Shown here: piece after piece, positions 23,890 through 34,046 of the stretch
How positions within the stretch are numbered: the first letter of the stretch is position 1
How the letters are laid out: every line of letters begins with the position of its first letter
NCBI GenBank assembly: GCA_964036315.1
Contig: OZ038511.1
Span: forward strand, 1,293,126 to 1,357,125
Length of the DNA stretch: 64,000 nucleotides
Origin: Acanthosepion esculentum
Lineage: Eukaryota; Mollusca; Cephalopoda; Sepiida; Sepiidae
Direction of reading: 5' to 3'
Notes under the pieces: model-generated
What the model was told of the DNA's origin: nothing
Database searches by the model: none
The model's input: the letters and a program-made list of their open reading frames with translations, nothing else
Position numbers and translations under genes: made by a program

Positions 23890-24960
23890 CCAGATGAGGT
23901 TTATTTTTCAACATAATGTACCTTGCAGTCCACACACTTCTTCCATGGATGTGGCAGTGTTTGGATTCTATTGGTGAGGAAGCTATCTTCCTGGTGGTCA
24001 AAAAAAGTCATCAACAGCATATATGATATCTTCATTACTGTAATACTGATTCCTAGCCAAATGTTTTTCCATGAGTAATAGATAGTCAGATGGGGTCAAA
24101 TCAGGAGAATAGAGAGGCCGATCAACCAGTTCAAAGGTGCAGTTACATACAGCAGCCATTGAAACCAGGGACTTATGTGCTGGAATATTGTCCTAATGAA
24201 ACAAAACCCCTTTTGTCAGTTTTCTTGTGTGTTTGGCCTTGATAGCCTTTCATAACTTCCTCATCAAGTTGACACAGTGCTCTCCATTGATGGTGTGGCC
24301 CTTTTGAAGATATTCAATAAACACAATGTCTTTTGCATCCAAAAAACTGAGGCCATCACCTTCCCTGCAGATGAGCTCAGCCTTTTTTGGTGCAGTGAGA
24401 TGTGTTTCCCCTGCATTGGATTGTCTATTTGTCCCTGACTCAAAGTGATGAATGCAACACTCATCCTGGATTAGGAAACATTCATGGAAACCGGCTGGAT
24501 CTGCTTCAAATAATGTCAGATTTTCCTGTGATGTGATTAGCCTGGTGCATTATTGATCATATGTCAGAAGGTGTGACACCCACTGAGCAGAAACCTTCTA
24601 CATACCAAGTATATTGTGCAGCATATTCTCAACTCTCTCATGAGATATGCTGATAACATTGGCTATTTGATTTGTCAGTTGTCTGTTATCCATCACTATG
24701 TGGTGAACACAATCAATATTTTCCTTGCTTGTGGGATATCCAGACTTTAGGTCTGGACATCTCTCCCTTCCCCTTCTAAATTCAGCTGCCCACTTTTTGC
24801 ACTGTTGATGAAGCTGGAGCATCATCCTCTAATGTAGCAATTATGTCAGCATGAATGTCCTTCAAGGCTAAACCCCTTTTACTGCAGGTTCTTGATAACA
24901 CCATGATGCCAGATATTGCCCATTTTCAAGAGATGTCACTACTAGTTACTTTTGAAGTCT
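23890..24960 (-). pseudogene. mariner transposase pseudogene (DD34D)
   Basis: Minus-strand translation across frames gives the full order of a mariner transposase. First an N-terminal domain with the DIHADIIATLEDDAPA and ADFRRGRE-type segments, then RQLTNQIANVISISHERVEN (second helix-turn-helix, 24598-24825). The catalytic part has QDECCIHHFE (first Asp), GKVMASVFW, KGHTINGEH, a *DNIPAHKSLV segment (second Asp; the Gln before it is a stop), and SPDLTPSDYLLLM (third Asp). The C-terminus ends HPWKKCVDCKVHYVEK near 23895. All three aspartates survive, but stops and frameshifts make it a pseudogene. Normal length is about 345 residues, and this copy spans nearly all of it. Confidence 0.85.
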
Positions 24961-24969
24961 TTGAACAGG

Positions 24970-25505
24970 CAGTTTACCTGGAAAGAAACAATGTAGTTAT
25001 TAATAAGAAGAGTTGAAATAAATGCATGCAGGATTTCACAGCTCTAGCATCAGTCCTTCAGCCCAACTTTTCATAAACTATGAACTTTTCAGCCCACTCT
25101 CATATATATCTATTAATATATGTATTAGTTTTTATTTATCAGCTAATGTATTTATCTGCCTAATTTTAGTAAAACAATTTAATATATGAATTCATAATAA
25201 GGGATAATTAATATTATTTCTATAATTATCAATATTTTATTGTAATGACTTTTATATAAGTATTCAACAGCTTCAATTAATAGATTCCATTTGCACCAAT
25301 TACTGCAAATAGGACTTTTCTTTGTCCTTTTGTATTGCTTACTAATACACATTTTCTATAGCTTTTGATATTTACTTCTGCATCTTTTAACTGGTATTTT
25401 GGTCATTCTCTATGCTGAATCATTCCAAATTGATCGGATTTGATGGCTTCCATTATGAACAATAATTGTCAATTCATAGCATAAATATTTGACTGGGTTT
25501 AGCTG
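24970..25505. other. Gene-free AT-rich stretch
   Basis: Right flank of the mariner; nothing recognised. Confidence 0.5.
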
Positions 25506-25509
25506 TTCT

Positions 25510-26750
25510 TTTATGTCATATATCTATTTATGATGTGGATGATCATGGCTCTCCACAACTTCCTATCCTTTGTAGCTTTAAGCAATATTTATCCTTTAAA
25601 TATCTTTCTCAATCTCTGTTCTGCCATCTATTTACACAAGTTTATAAGGTAGGTTACACAATGTCTCACCCCATGCCTCTCCAGCTTTCAATGTATCGTG
25701 TTAGTCCAAACCCTCTTTTGTCATTATGATTTAGATTTCTGTATTATATTTTCCATCATGTATTATCACAGTTTCCAGATTTCTGTACTAGCTTGATTTT
25801 GCCATCTGCAATTCAAGGCTTATATCTTTGTGCTAATGTCCATACATTTTGTCTTCTTGCAATTGATGCTTAGCTCTTTCTTTTTGCTTTCCTTTATTAT
25901 TTTCGGAGATTTTGCAATTTTCTTTCTGTGTCTCATATGTTGGTAAGATTTTGTGTGCCAGAAATAAATCCTGATAGGACTTCTAGATCTCTTAGATTTA
26001 CCTTACTGTATAGGGCAAATAATAAATCTAGTCAGGGGGAAACATCATTATCTTCTGGTTCTATTTTTCTGTATCTGCTCAATTCATTTGCTCTCTGTAT
26101 GAAGGTAGTTTGTTTCCAGAAAACGTTTCATATTATTGTAATATCTTTCCCAAATAAATCAAGTTATACCTGCTGTATCCATGTTGCTCACTTTTTCTAT
26201 TTCGGCATACATTTATTGGGGACATTTTTCTTTTGCCCCCTGCATTTGTTTCTAATGTTTGTATTTAATATCCTACATTCTGTAGCATTCTTTTGCATTT
26301 TTTGCTGACTCATTTTTTATCATCTTGAAAATTTCATCTGTCATCCACTTTTCATGTCTCTCTTTCCTTGAGATGATCTTATTTGCTGATATCAATAGTG
26401 TTTCCCTTAAGGTGTTTCACTTATTAGTTTCTGGCCTCTTCTAAACTATTATATTTGTGCTTAACATCCTAGAGTGTATTGTATTGGAGTTTAGGTGATG
26501 TTTTTATGTCTTTAATTTCCATTATTTTCCTCTGAGATTGGATAGCGGTCACCTCCATGGCTGACACTTGGATAGGTTTGAGAATGTAAAACTGCATTCT
26601 GAATCTTTTATTGATTATTATATAATCTGTCTGGTTCTTTATGTCACCTCCTGGGCTTTTTCTATGTCTGCAAATGTCTTTTATGCTCTTGAAACCAGGT
26701 GTTTGTTATTATTTGGTCATATACTGAGCACCTTTTAGCACTAGTACGAT
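25510..26750 (-). pseudogene. L1-like LINE: endonuclease end plus RT pieces
   Basis: Minus strand, from high to low coordinates: an endonuclease C-terminal segment with NTWFQEHKRHLQTW (about 26690) and IQNAVLHSQTYPSVS (about 26590), where the family normally reads TWxSPxGxxxNxIDYI and SDH. Next HEKWMTDEIFKMMNE (about 26350), an NVFWKQTTFI..ANELSRYRKIEP segment (about 26100), and fragments of the RT thumb. The tail at 25530-25710 matches 4040-4220. The palm with the catalytic aspartates is missing. It lies opposite in direction to the 20920-22160 copy. Confidence 0.65.
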
Positions 26751-26759
26751 AAATTCATA

Positions 26760-28100
26760 GATATTTTCTAATTACCTCACAGTTCAATTGTTACATTTTA
26801 TTTTGCTTTTATTGATTGTTATGTAGAGGTCAGAGGATTGAAATTGTTATTCCATTACTGTAACTTCAGTTTTCATAAATCATTCTGAAGTGGTTTTGAA
26901 TTAGGTTTTAGATCATTGTCTTGTTGGAAGATGAATTGTCCCACAAATCAAAACTGGATAACAGAACCTAAAATACTTTTTGAAAGAATAGATTCTGATG
27001 TTATAGTGAATCCATATGAAAATATCTTCTGTGCTAAAGTAATCCCATAAAATGATGTGCCTTCCAACTATGCTTCATTGATGAGATGGTATTTATTATA
27101 TTGCCAATTTTTGTCTTTTCTTCCAAATCTTACATGGCTGCTTATGTCTTAAATTTCATTTTTTATTTTGTTTCACCAAATAATTATATTCCAGTTATTA
27201 TTAATCTAATCCATGCCATTTTGAAAAATGTAAAACAATTCTTTTTATGTGTTTTCTTCAGTAGTGACTTCTTGTGCAACCCCTCCATATAATCCTTGTC
27301 TGTTCAATGTTCTATAAATACTTGAGACATATATGTCTACTGCAGCATTCTTCTCTTTTAATACCTTTTACAACTGATTTTTGTTGATTGAAATTTCCCT
27401 TGTAATTTTAGTTCTTCATCATGTTAAAATCTTCCGTTGACAACTTCATCTTGTACGTTTTGTTACATTACCAATTTCTTTCCATAAATGAATGATGGAT
27501 GATACAGTGAAATTGGGTATATCAATACACTTGAAAATTATCTTATAACCTTTTCCAGATTGATAAACAGAGAAAATTAATATTATTGTTTTATTATCAA
27601 TTTGTGTATTGATCTGTTTAACTAACAATAATAGAGTAGATAAATGTTAGAAGATCATATTCAGAATGAGCCTTTAGAAAAAATAAGCAAATTATTTTGG
27701 GGGTCAAATAATTTTGTGTTCAATTGTACAGTTATGATACTTGCTGCTCTTTTGACACTTGCTTCAGTGTAAGGATAAAAATACAAAAACTATCTTTATC
27801 AAAAATACATTGTAATTTTTCAGTTTGTATTCAAATTTTCATTATACATTTTTAGCTGTGTGCTGTATATTATTTGTTTTTTTATTCTTATAAGAAACCT
27901 CTGATCATTTTCATTTTGACAAAGAAGGCAAAAAATAGTTGGCTTTTAAAAGTGTGTGGTTTGCTTATTTTAAACAAGAAATCATCAAATTTTGAAATGC
28001 ATTTATCAACAGAATGAATGTTTTCAAGTGCAAAATATGATGCAGGATAGAAAACTTCTGGTTGCATTTGTGAGTCTTTGTAATGGTTATTGATGCATTA
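26760..28100. other. Gene-free AT-rich stretch
   Basis: No motif found; may contain older 5' parts of the LINE at 25510-26750 that I cannot read. Confidence 0.5.
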
Positions 28101-28109
28101 AGTTGGATC

Positions 28110-28335
28110 TGTGTCCTGAGTACAAATTCTGGCTGAGTCTGTTTGGTTCATATTAATGACTTTGGTATGAATCCATCTTCTTCCAGCTATGTGCTAAATA
28201 GCAGAGTAGACTGGGGTTCTTTTGCCTTGAGGTGGCAATCAGTCTAGATGGAACACTCTGTATTCAAACACTAAATAATAGTATAACTTTGGTAGGGCAA
28301 CCAATTTAGGAGAATGACTACTCTGTATTCAAAAT
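28110..28335 (+). mobile_element. SINE-like fragment with duplicated tail
   Basis: Contains TTTGGTATGAATCCATCTTC, CAGCTATGTGCTAAATAGCA, GGGGTTCTTTTGCCTTGAGG and an AGTCTAGATGGAACACTCTG segment, in SINE-body order. The element's last part (CTCTGTATTCAAA) occurs twice, near 28255 and 28320. The tRNA head is only weakly visible (GAGTACAAATTCTGGCTGAG). Confidence 0.6.
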
Positions 28336-28599
28336 AAAAACTTGAAGAAGGTTGGGCTTTATCAGACTATCTTGACTTAGATATTACTTCTCACTTGCTA
28401 CTACAGCTGAGAAGTAATTGTTTTGCTCCAGAGTGACCCTCATGTGTTATGGGACTCATGATCATTATTTGTATATTTATTTACATGTTTACACTAAATC
28501 TCTAGTTGCCATTACTGAAGATTGAGTGACATCAAGCAACATCAAGCAACTTTCTCTGTATCTATGCAAACCCTGGGCAATACTCTGGTTTCTAGAGTT

Positions 28600-29075
28600 T
28601 CAACACTTCCACTTCATTTAGTCTTAATTCTGATGTTTTAGGAAGTTCCAAATACACCTGTTATTATGGGTATGATTTCAACCTTCATATTTCATATCTT
28701 TCTCAGCACTGGGTAAGGACTTGGTAGTTTTCTAATGTCTTACTCTTCTTCATTTCCACTCTATGCCCTGCTGGTACAACCAAGTTCACCATCTGGTAAA
28801 CTCTTTTTTTATTTACAATTATCAGATCTGGTCTTCTTAATTGGATAGACTGGGTGTTGAAATCCCAAAGTATTTTATAACTTTTTTTTGCCTCCATTGT
28901 TAATTCCAAATGATGATGATGATTATCATCATTATTGTCATTGCTATAGGTTTGAATTAAAAGATTTCCATAGATAAATATATTCTGTAATTTGTCCATT
29001 AAAAATTTTACTAGGTGAAAAGGATAGGAATTTACAAAGTGACTTATCATTTCAGCCTTTAAAAGTGTCATTTAA
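28600..29075 (-). pseudogene. R2-like LINE ORF, C-terminal fragment
   Basis: A 122-residue minus-strand frame (29071-28703) contains SYKILWDFNTQSIQLRRPDL, then IIVNKKRVYQMVNLVVPAGH, then RVEMKKSKTLENYQVL. This is the C-terminal block of R2-type LINE proteins common in molluscs (ILWDF..RRPDIxxxDK, then a PAxxRVxxKExxKxxKYQ-type segment). It carries the PD..D/E restriction-like endonuclease region of R2 proteins. Stops follow at 28700, though weak similarity to the last residues continues to about 28600. Only this 3' part is present. The second R2-like piece at 39540 covers the complementary RT part. Confidence 0.7.
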
Positions 29076-29079
29076 TTTG

Positions 29080-30510
29080 AAAAGAATTCTCTAATGTAGC
29101 CATGCACTATTGTTATTTGCAAAGTCCATCGTCAATACATGTTCCCAATGATTGGGCCTTTTTCAGTTATATATTTTATGAAGAAGATTAATAGATTTTG
29201 CATTTATTGATATAGTCTTGGTTAACAAGGATTACATTGTTGACAATCTAGTAATTTCTTAATATTACTATCACAGTTTCTAATATTATTAACAGCTTAA
29301 TTATTGTTAACCACTTATAATTCATCTTCTTCTTATTAATGTTATTAGTTTATCTTTGCCACCAGCATCATCATCATCATCATTTCCTATATGCCAGCAC
29401 ATTTGTATCACCATTATTGCAGCTGAAATAATTCTCACCATCTTATCTTTACCCCTTCCATCTCTCTCAGTGAAGTTTATTCTGATTCATACCATCATCA
29501 TTATCATTCCCAAGAATAATCAAATAGCTTTTCAATCAGTCTTGAGGTATTTGAATTATCAGTGAACTGAAGTTATCTTAATCCCATCACGTTTGCAAGT
29601 GGAAAATGAGTCTGGGGGAAGATAGATAATGGAAGCCAGCAAGAAAGAAGATCCATTGAGTGATCCAATGAAAACTGGGAATGCCTGATGATCAGCTTAA
29701 TGGATTTTACTTGGGTTCAATCAATGAGAGTTCAAGCAGCCTTTGTTACTGGCTCCTATCCAGCTGCAGCAACCCAAGCAATTTTCTCATATATTCACAG
29801 GTGCACCTTTTTCACTGGAGATCATTTAATTCAAACCTTTATCAATGCAATTGTCGTCAGCATCATAATTCTCACACTCAGTAAAACTACTATAATGGTT
29901 ATTACAATTAGAATTAATGTTAATATGATTGGTTATATGTCTACAGTTTTCCACTGGTTCAAGAATCAAAACTTTTTACATATCAATTTATGAAAAATTT
30001 CTGAAAGAAAGTGACCATTTGTAAGAAAGAATTGAAAATATTCTGTGCAATTTTTTACTATCATCATCATCATGGTTTTTCAACAAAACATTTAAATCAA
30101 TCTTTTGTCTTTCAGATTTTTTCCAATTTGAGATCTTTGGAAATCACACTTTTGTTTTTCTTTTGTTCTTAATTTTGATTTTTAGAAAAGCACTACAACT
30201 TCACTAAGTCATGTGACAGAGAGATAAAGTCTTGTGTTTGTGTTAATACAAAAAACAGTATGTTAAGAAATTATTTTTGGTGATTTCTGACATGAAAGGC
30301 ATTCATGTACAGATGTGTTAATATTTTTCAAATAGACTTAGAATTAATCCCAAACAACTTTTAAAGCAACATATCCCTAAAGAAATCCAAACAATACAGA
30401 GTGCGATGGATAAATTGTCGTCTAAATTACACAAAAAATGAAAATAACACTGACATTTCATTTAACAGATATATTTACCAAAATTACACAAAATATCTTG
30501 AAATACCATA
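29080..30510. other. Gene-free stretch with (CAT)n patches
   Basis: Contains CATCAT-rich patches at 29366-29384 and 30060-30072. The 101- and 67-residue plus frames around 29690 overlap in different frames and show no motif. Confidence 0.5.
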
Positions 30511-30519
30511 AGTAAATTT

Positions 30520-30690
30520 ATTCAATAAAATCACCATTGGCTTCAAACATGGCCTTCAGATGACTTTGGAATATCCTGCATCTATTCTGGAGGGTCTCCT
30601 TGTTTAAGTTGGTGAATACTGCCATAATTTTTGCTTTCAGTTCATCTTTGGTGTAAATGGAATTTTGTTGGTCTCTTGATCAATTTACAC
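30520..30690 (-). pseudogene. Tc1/mariner-type transposase C-terminal fragment
   Basis: Minus strand reads SIYTKDELKAKIMAVFTNLN, KETLQNRCRIFQSHLKAMF and EANGDFI. That is the helical C-terminal tail seen after the catalytic domain in many Tc1/mariner transposases (ELKxxI...I...ML...F..RL..C...NGxHIE). The catalytic part is absent. This tail is found in several related transposase groups, so the exact family is open. Confidence 0.5.
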
Positions 30691-30699
30691 ATTGCACAC

Positions 30700-31535
30700 T
30701 GTATATTGGTATTAAAAGTAACAGCAGATAATAGTCAGAAATATATGGAAGAATGAAAATATTTTATATGAAAAGTTCAGAAAAATGCTTCTCACATTGG
30801 CCAATTGTTTCATTGAGTGAAATGATTTGATTTGTTTACTTAGAATAGAGTTAATGTTATTTGTCAACAAGAAGATTGTAAACATTACTTTGTCTTCTAG
30901 ATAATTAAAAGCAAATCATTTATTCAAAATAACTAAAAAATATTGAACCTGAAAAGCTCCAGGATTGAGAAGAGTTTATAATTATATGGATGCGGCATTT
31001 TAAAATTATGATGGAGAAGCAATAAACACTTTGATACTGTGAAATATTACTGTAATGTTATGAGTTTTAGTAATGATGTTTTAGTTGCTAAATTATATTT
31101 AGCCCGAATGTCATCATGTATTGAAGGTTTTGGTACGATCACTACTATAATAATTAAGGGTAAATTAAATGTTGTTAGTTGATTTTGTATTTGGTATTTT
31201 AAATTATAACTTTATCCTCTTGACCAACTAAAAATAATTTTGAAAGTAAGGTTTTTCCCATCATGCTTAAATTAGTAGTTATATTCTTCCTGAAAACAGT
31301 TTTTTTTATGATCTTATTTTTATTGGTCATGATGACAGATGAAACAAAATCTCATGGTATAATTATTATATAAGTATAGCCTTTATTTACCAACATCAGT
31401 AGATTTAATACTAATTTTATTGTGAAAGCATTGACTGTCATAATAAAATCTGACATTTCTGAGATGAGTAGTTATCAGCATTTACATTATTTACATGTGG
31501 ACCATAATGAAGATGTGGACAACAGTAAATAATTT
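30700..31535. other. Gene-free AT-rich stretch
   Basis: Nothing recognised. Confidence 0.5.
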
Positions 31536-31539
31536 AAAG

Positions 31540-33330
31540 AAAATCTGACATATTGTGTGCATGCTTATTTATTTATTTATATATCAGGATATCTTCCCCT
31601 TTGCCAAAAAGATTCCAGCATTCACATGCATGGCCTTTGTGTTTACATTTGGGATAATCTTCTGATGACAAGGAAATTGTTTCTTGAGGCCATTGACTAC
31701 TCTGTCATGTGCTTCCATCTTTCAGTATTAAACTCTGTCAGCTATCTCTTTTTCCTTTATCACTCCCCTTCTTCCCAAGACTGCAGTATATTAGATGCAA
31801 CAATTAACAATATAGAAATAGCACTTTCTCTCCATCTATGTACAAACAACTTTATTTTTGATGACTTTAATGCTCACCATGATATGTGATTGAAACATTC
31901 TAAAGGTATTGATGTTGCCAATATACAGGCATTAAATTTTTCCATTGCCCAATTCCTCACTCAAATCATGTTTCCCTAGCCAAACTGAGCATCAGACTTC
32001 TCTATTTTTTACCTCCTCTTCCCACTCTTGCCAAACTTCACAATACTGTCATCTTGGTAATTTGGACCACTCTGTGGTAGCTATTGATATCTCCTTCCAA
32101 CATCCATTAAACAGGAACCGCCTATGCATAAGACCTCTTTCCAGTACCAGCATGCAGATTTATTGTGGGATTTCCTTTGTGACGCCCCATGGACTGACAT
32201 CTTCAACCTCCTCATTGAAAATTGCACCACTGAGGTTTCTTCTTTGGTCAAAGTGGACATGGATGCTTTCATCATGTCTCAGAAATACCAGGTTCACATT
32301 ATCATGCTCAGCCACCATAGCACACAGGAAATATTTCTGGCTATCCCAGCTTGACAGCTCTCATCATAACAGGTGCTTATTTGCTACTGTTCATAACAAA
32401 TGTAAGTGTGTCCTTGAAGAAGCTAGGTCTCTGTGAGAATGAGTCACTGCATAGCCTCTAAATACTTTGGCTCTCATTAATACTGGCATCTCTGTAATAG
32501 GGTACTACATAAGTGCAAGGTCTCTATTCCCCCTCTTCAATCAATTTGAGGTGTTATCATCATCTGTTGATAAAGCTGAATGCTTTGCCTGTAAATTCTC
32601 CTCAAACTCTACTTTTGACTAATCTGGAGTATCCCTGCCTGACTTCGCATTTAGAAATGAATCTCTGTTGAGCGATATGCATAAAACCCCTTCCATGGCT
32701 TCTGCTATCATCTCTAACCTAGATCCCCACAAATCACCTGGACCCAATGGTATCCCTGTAATAGTCATTAAGAAGTCTGCTCCCAAACTGGCTCCTGTTC
32801 TCTCTAAACTGTATAATAAATGCCTTGCTGCCTCCTGCTTTCCTGCTTGCTGGAAGTCATCATTTGTTGTTCTAGTTTTTAAGAACTCTGATGAACTGTT
32901 GAACCCATCCAACTATCTGCCTATTAGCTTTCTGCCTCTTTTTGAAAAACTCTTATAGGCCCTCATCAGTGCTGAATTGGTTCATCATCTCTCATTGCAG
33001 GGCCTTTTCTCAGACAAACAATACAGTTTACCATTTGTCTATGCTTAGAATATTGCTGCCATATTTGATCTAGTGCCCCAGCTATTTTCCTGGAGCTCCT
33101 TGATAAGATCCAAAAAAGATTCAGCGATATTATTGGTCCTGATCTGGCAGCTCAGTTTCAGTCACTTGCCCACCACCATAACACTTCCTTTCTATACCTT
33201 TTTTATAAATACTTTCATTGTAATTGTTTGGATGAGTTCTTTGCTATGATACCTAGACTGTATGAATTTAAGTGCAATACTAGACTGGCAGTGAGAGCTT
33301 ATCAATTTACAGTTGAGCTGGCTAGATGGA
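31540..33330 (+). pseudogene. Jockey/BS-like LINE with internal deletion
   Basis: The first frame (31557-31889) is an AP-endonuclease fragment with VLNSVSYLFFLYHSPSS and IFDDFNAHHDM (GDFNAH motif). The next (31945-32436) carries LGNLDHSVVAIDI, the SDH-type endonuclease motif. RT starts in 32668-32958: HKSPGPNGIPVIVIKKSAPK and NYLPISFLPLFEKLL (RT motifs 0-2a). At about 33040 the sequence jumps from SDKQYSLPF to a CLEYCCHI-like segment, so the palm with the YADD active site is deleted. The 3' part follows (LLDKIQKRFSDIIGPDL, FYKYFHCNCLDEFF). The same family occurs at 20480, 46631 and 59980. An internal deletion of an insert is less usual than 5' truncation for LINEs. Confidence 0.85.
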
Positions 33331-33335
33331 GCCAT

Positions 33336-33395
33336 GAGATCATGATGCTACTAAAATATTTTAGAGAAAAAATATTTTAGTAGCATCATGATCTC
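33336..33395. repeat. Perfect 27-bp palindrome with 6-nt loop
   Basis: 33336-33362 and 33369-33395 are exact reverse complements around AGAGAA. The right arm ends five bases before the CTGATGA of the hammerhead at 33400 and may be part of the same terminal repeat. It lies at the junction between the LINE 3' end and the ribozyme sequence. Confidence 0.95.
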
Positions 33396-33461
33396 CCACC
33401 TGATGAAACGTTAAAGAGAAATTTTTTAACGTTGAAACAAGATGTACAGTTTTGTAGTCGG
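33395..33461 (+). ncRNA. Candidate type I hammerhead ribozyme (intact core)
   Basis: Core box CTGATGA lies at 33400-33406. Stem II is AACGTTAAA (33407-33415) paired perfectly with TTTAACGTT (33425-33433) around a 9-nt loop. GAAA is at 33434-33437. Stem III is CAAG (33438-33441) with TTTG (33451-33454), including one G-U pair. The site GTA puts U16.1 and A17 in place, with predicted cleavage after 33456. Stem I (CCCAC against GTCGG) has four of five pairs with one C-C mismatch. All nucleotides needed for catalysis are present. Hammerheads of this open-stem-I type with a short stem III occur in PLE terminal repeats in animals. The weak stem I is the main doubt. Confidence 0.6.
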
Positions 33462-33570
33462 TATATGCATCTTCTAATGTAACACTGCATAATAAACAAA
33501 TATTTATTGCTCTTCTTCTGTTTTAAATTAATGTTTTGAACGTTGAAATCTTACTCTTTTCTTTTACATT

Positions 33571-33573
<3 letters not shown>

Positions 33574-33620
<47 letters not shown>

Positions 33621-33625
33621 ATATG
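33574..33625. repeat. (AT)n microsatellite
   Basis: AT run with one TTTAT interruption, between the two opposing hammerhead candidates. Confidence 0.95.
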
Positions 33626-33636
33626 CAGAAATATAG

Positions 33637-33863
33637 TCTTAAAGTGTGCTATATTTATGGGGTAAAGTGCTCAATATCAGAGATAGAGCGTGTGTAAATA
33701 TAAAAGTGGACATGGAAGTCAGCACTTAGAGGCGACAGTCTGTTTCATGCTAGTGCAATCGTCAGGCGACTAGTGCTGTTATTTTTCTCGGCTGTTTATA
33801 TAAGGGTCAGTGGTGCATTATGGGTAGTATATTTTGGCGGGTACTTCCATGTCCACTTTTATA
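33637..33863 (-). repeat. Hammerhead-bearing terminal repeat unit
   Basis: Minus-strand unit: ribozyme (33720-33778) then a tail with CCATGTCCACTTTTATAT, ACACACGCTCTATCTCTGAT and a polyadenylation-like CATAAATATAGC, ending at the (AT)n run. Relatives are at 6005-6165 and 41805-41945. 33698-33719 (TAAAAGTGGACATGGAAGT) is inverted at 33842-33861 (ACTTCCATGTCCACTTTTA), so the ribozyme sits inside a 20-bp inverted repeat. The right end again meets an (AT)n run (33858-33877). Confidence 0.7.
33720..33778 (-). ncRNA. Type I hammerhead ribozyme, best candidate
   Basis: On the minus strand: outer stem I CAGCACT (33772-33778) pairs perfectly with AGTGCTG (33720-33726). An internal loop (AGTC against CTCTA) follows, and then a 2-bp inner stem GC/GC against the core. 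The core is CTGACGA (33759-33765; position 7 is free in the hammerhead consensus). Stem II is TGC/GCA with an ACTA loop and GAAA is at 33743-33746. Stem III is minimal (C-G, or CAG/CTG), and the site GTC gives predicted cleavage between 33734 and 33733. The internal loop in stem I and the minimal stem III match the known form of PLE hammerheads. Stem II is short with a T-T mismatch at its base. Confidence 0.7.
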
Positions 33864-34008
33864 TATATATATATAGTTTATGAAAAATTAGGTAATCCGT
33901 ATGGGTATACCCAAGGAGGATAAAATCCAGAGAGCTCAATGTAAATCAGAGCGAATAATTTAAATAAAAATAAAAACAGACCACTTTAAGGTTCCATGTA
34001 ATAAATTA

Positions 34009-34046
34009 TTTCACCACAGCCCTTTTAAAGGACCACGGATCATCAG
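34009..34046 (-). ncRNA. Hammerhead-like core in left foldback arm
   Basis: Minus strand: CTGATGA (34040-34046), a 27-nt arm that folds into a stem of about 12 pairs with several G-U pairs, then GAAA (34009-34012). The site following the short stem III reads CA instead of UH, so this copy should be inactive. Confidence 0.45.

Noticed and set aside
25928..26308. 126-residue plus-strand ORF
   Set aside because: It lies antisense to readable LINE protein on the minus strand and shows only Phe/Leu-rich composition.
29366..29384. Regular CATCAT units as a CRISPR-like or minisatellite array
   Set aside because: It is a simple trinucleotide repeat with no spacers, in a eukaryotic genome.
29681..29993. 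Overlapping 67- and 101-residue frames as a gene
   Set aside because: Two frames over the same DNA, both motif-free, in AT-rich sequence, with no splice or start context.
32619..32912. 97-residue minus-strand ORF
   Set aside because: Antisense shadow of the RT segment with HKSPGPNGIP on the plus strand.
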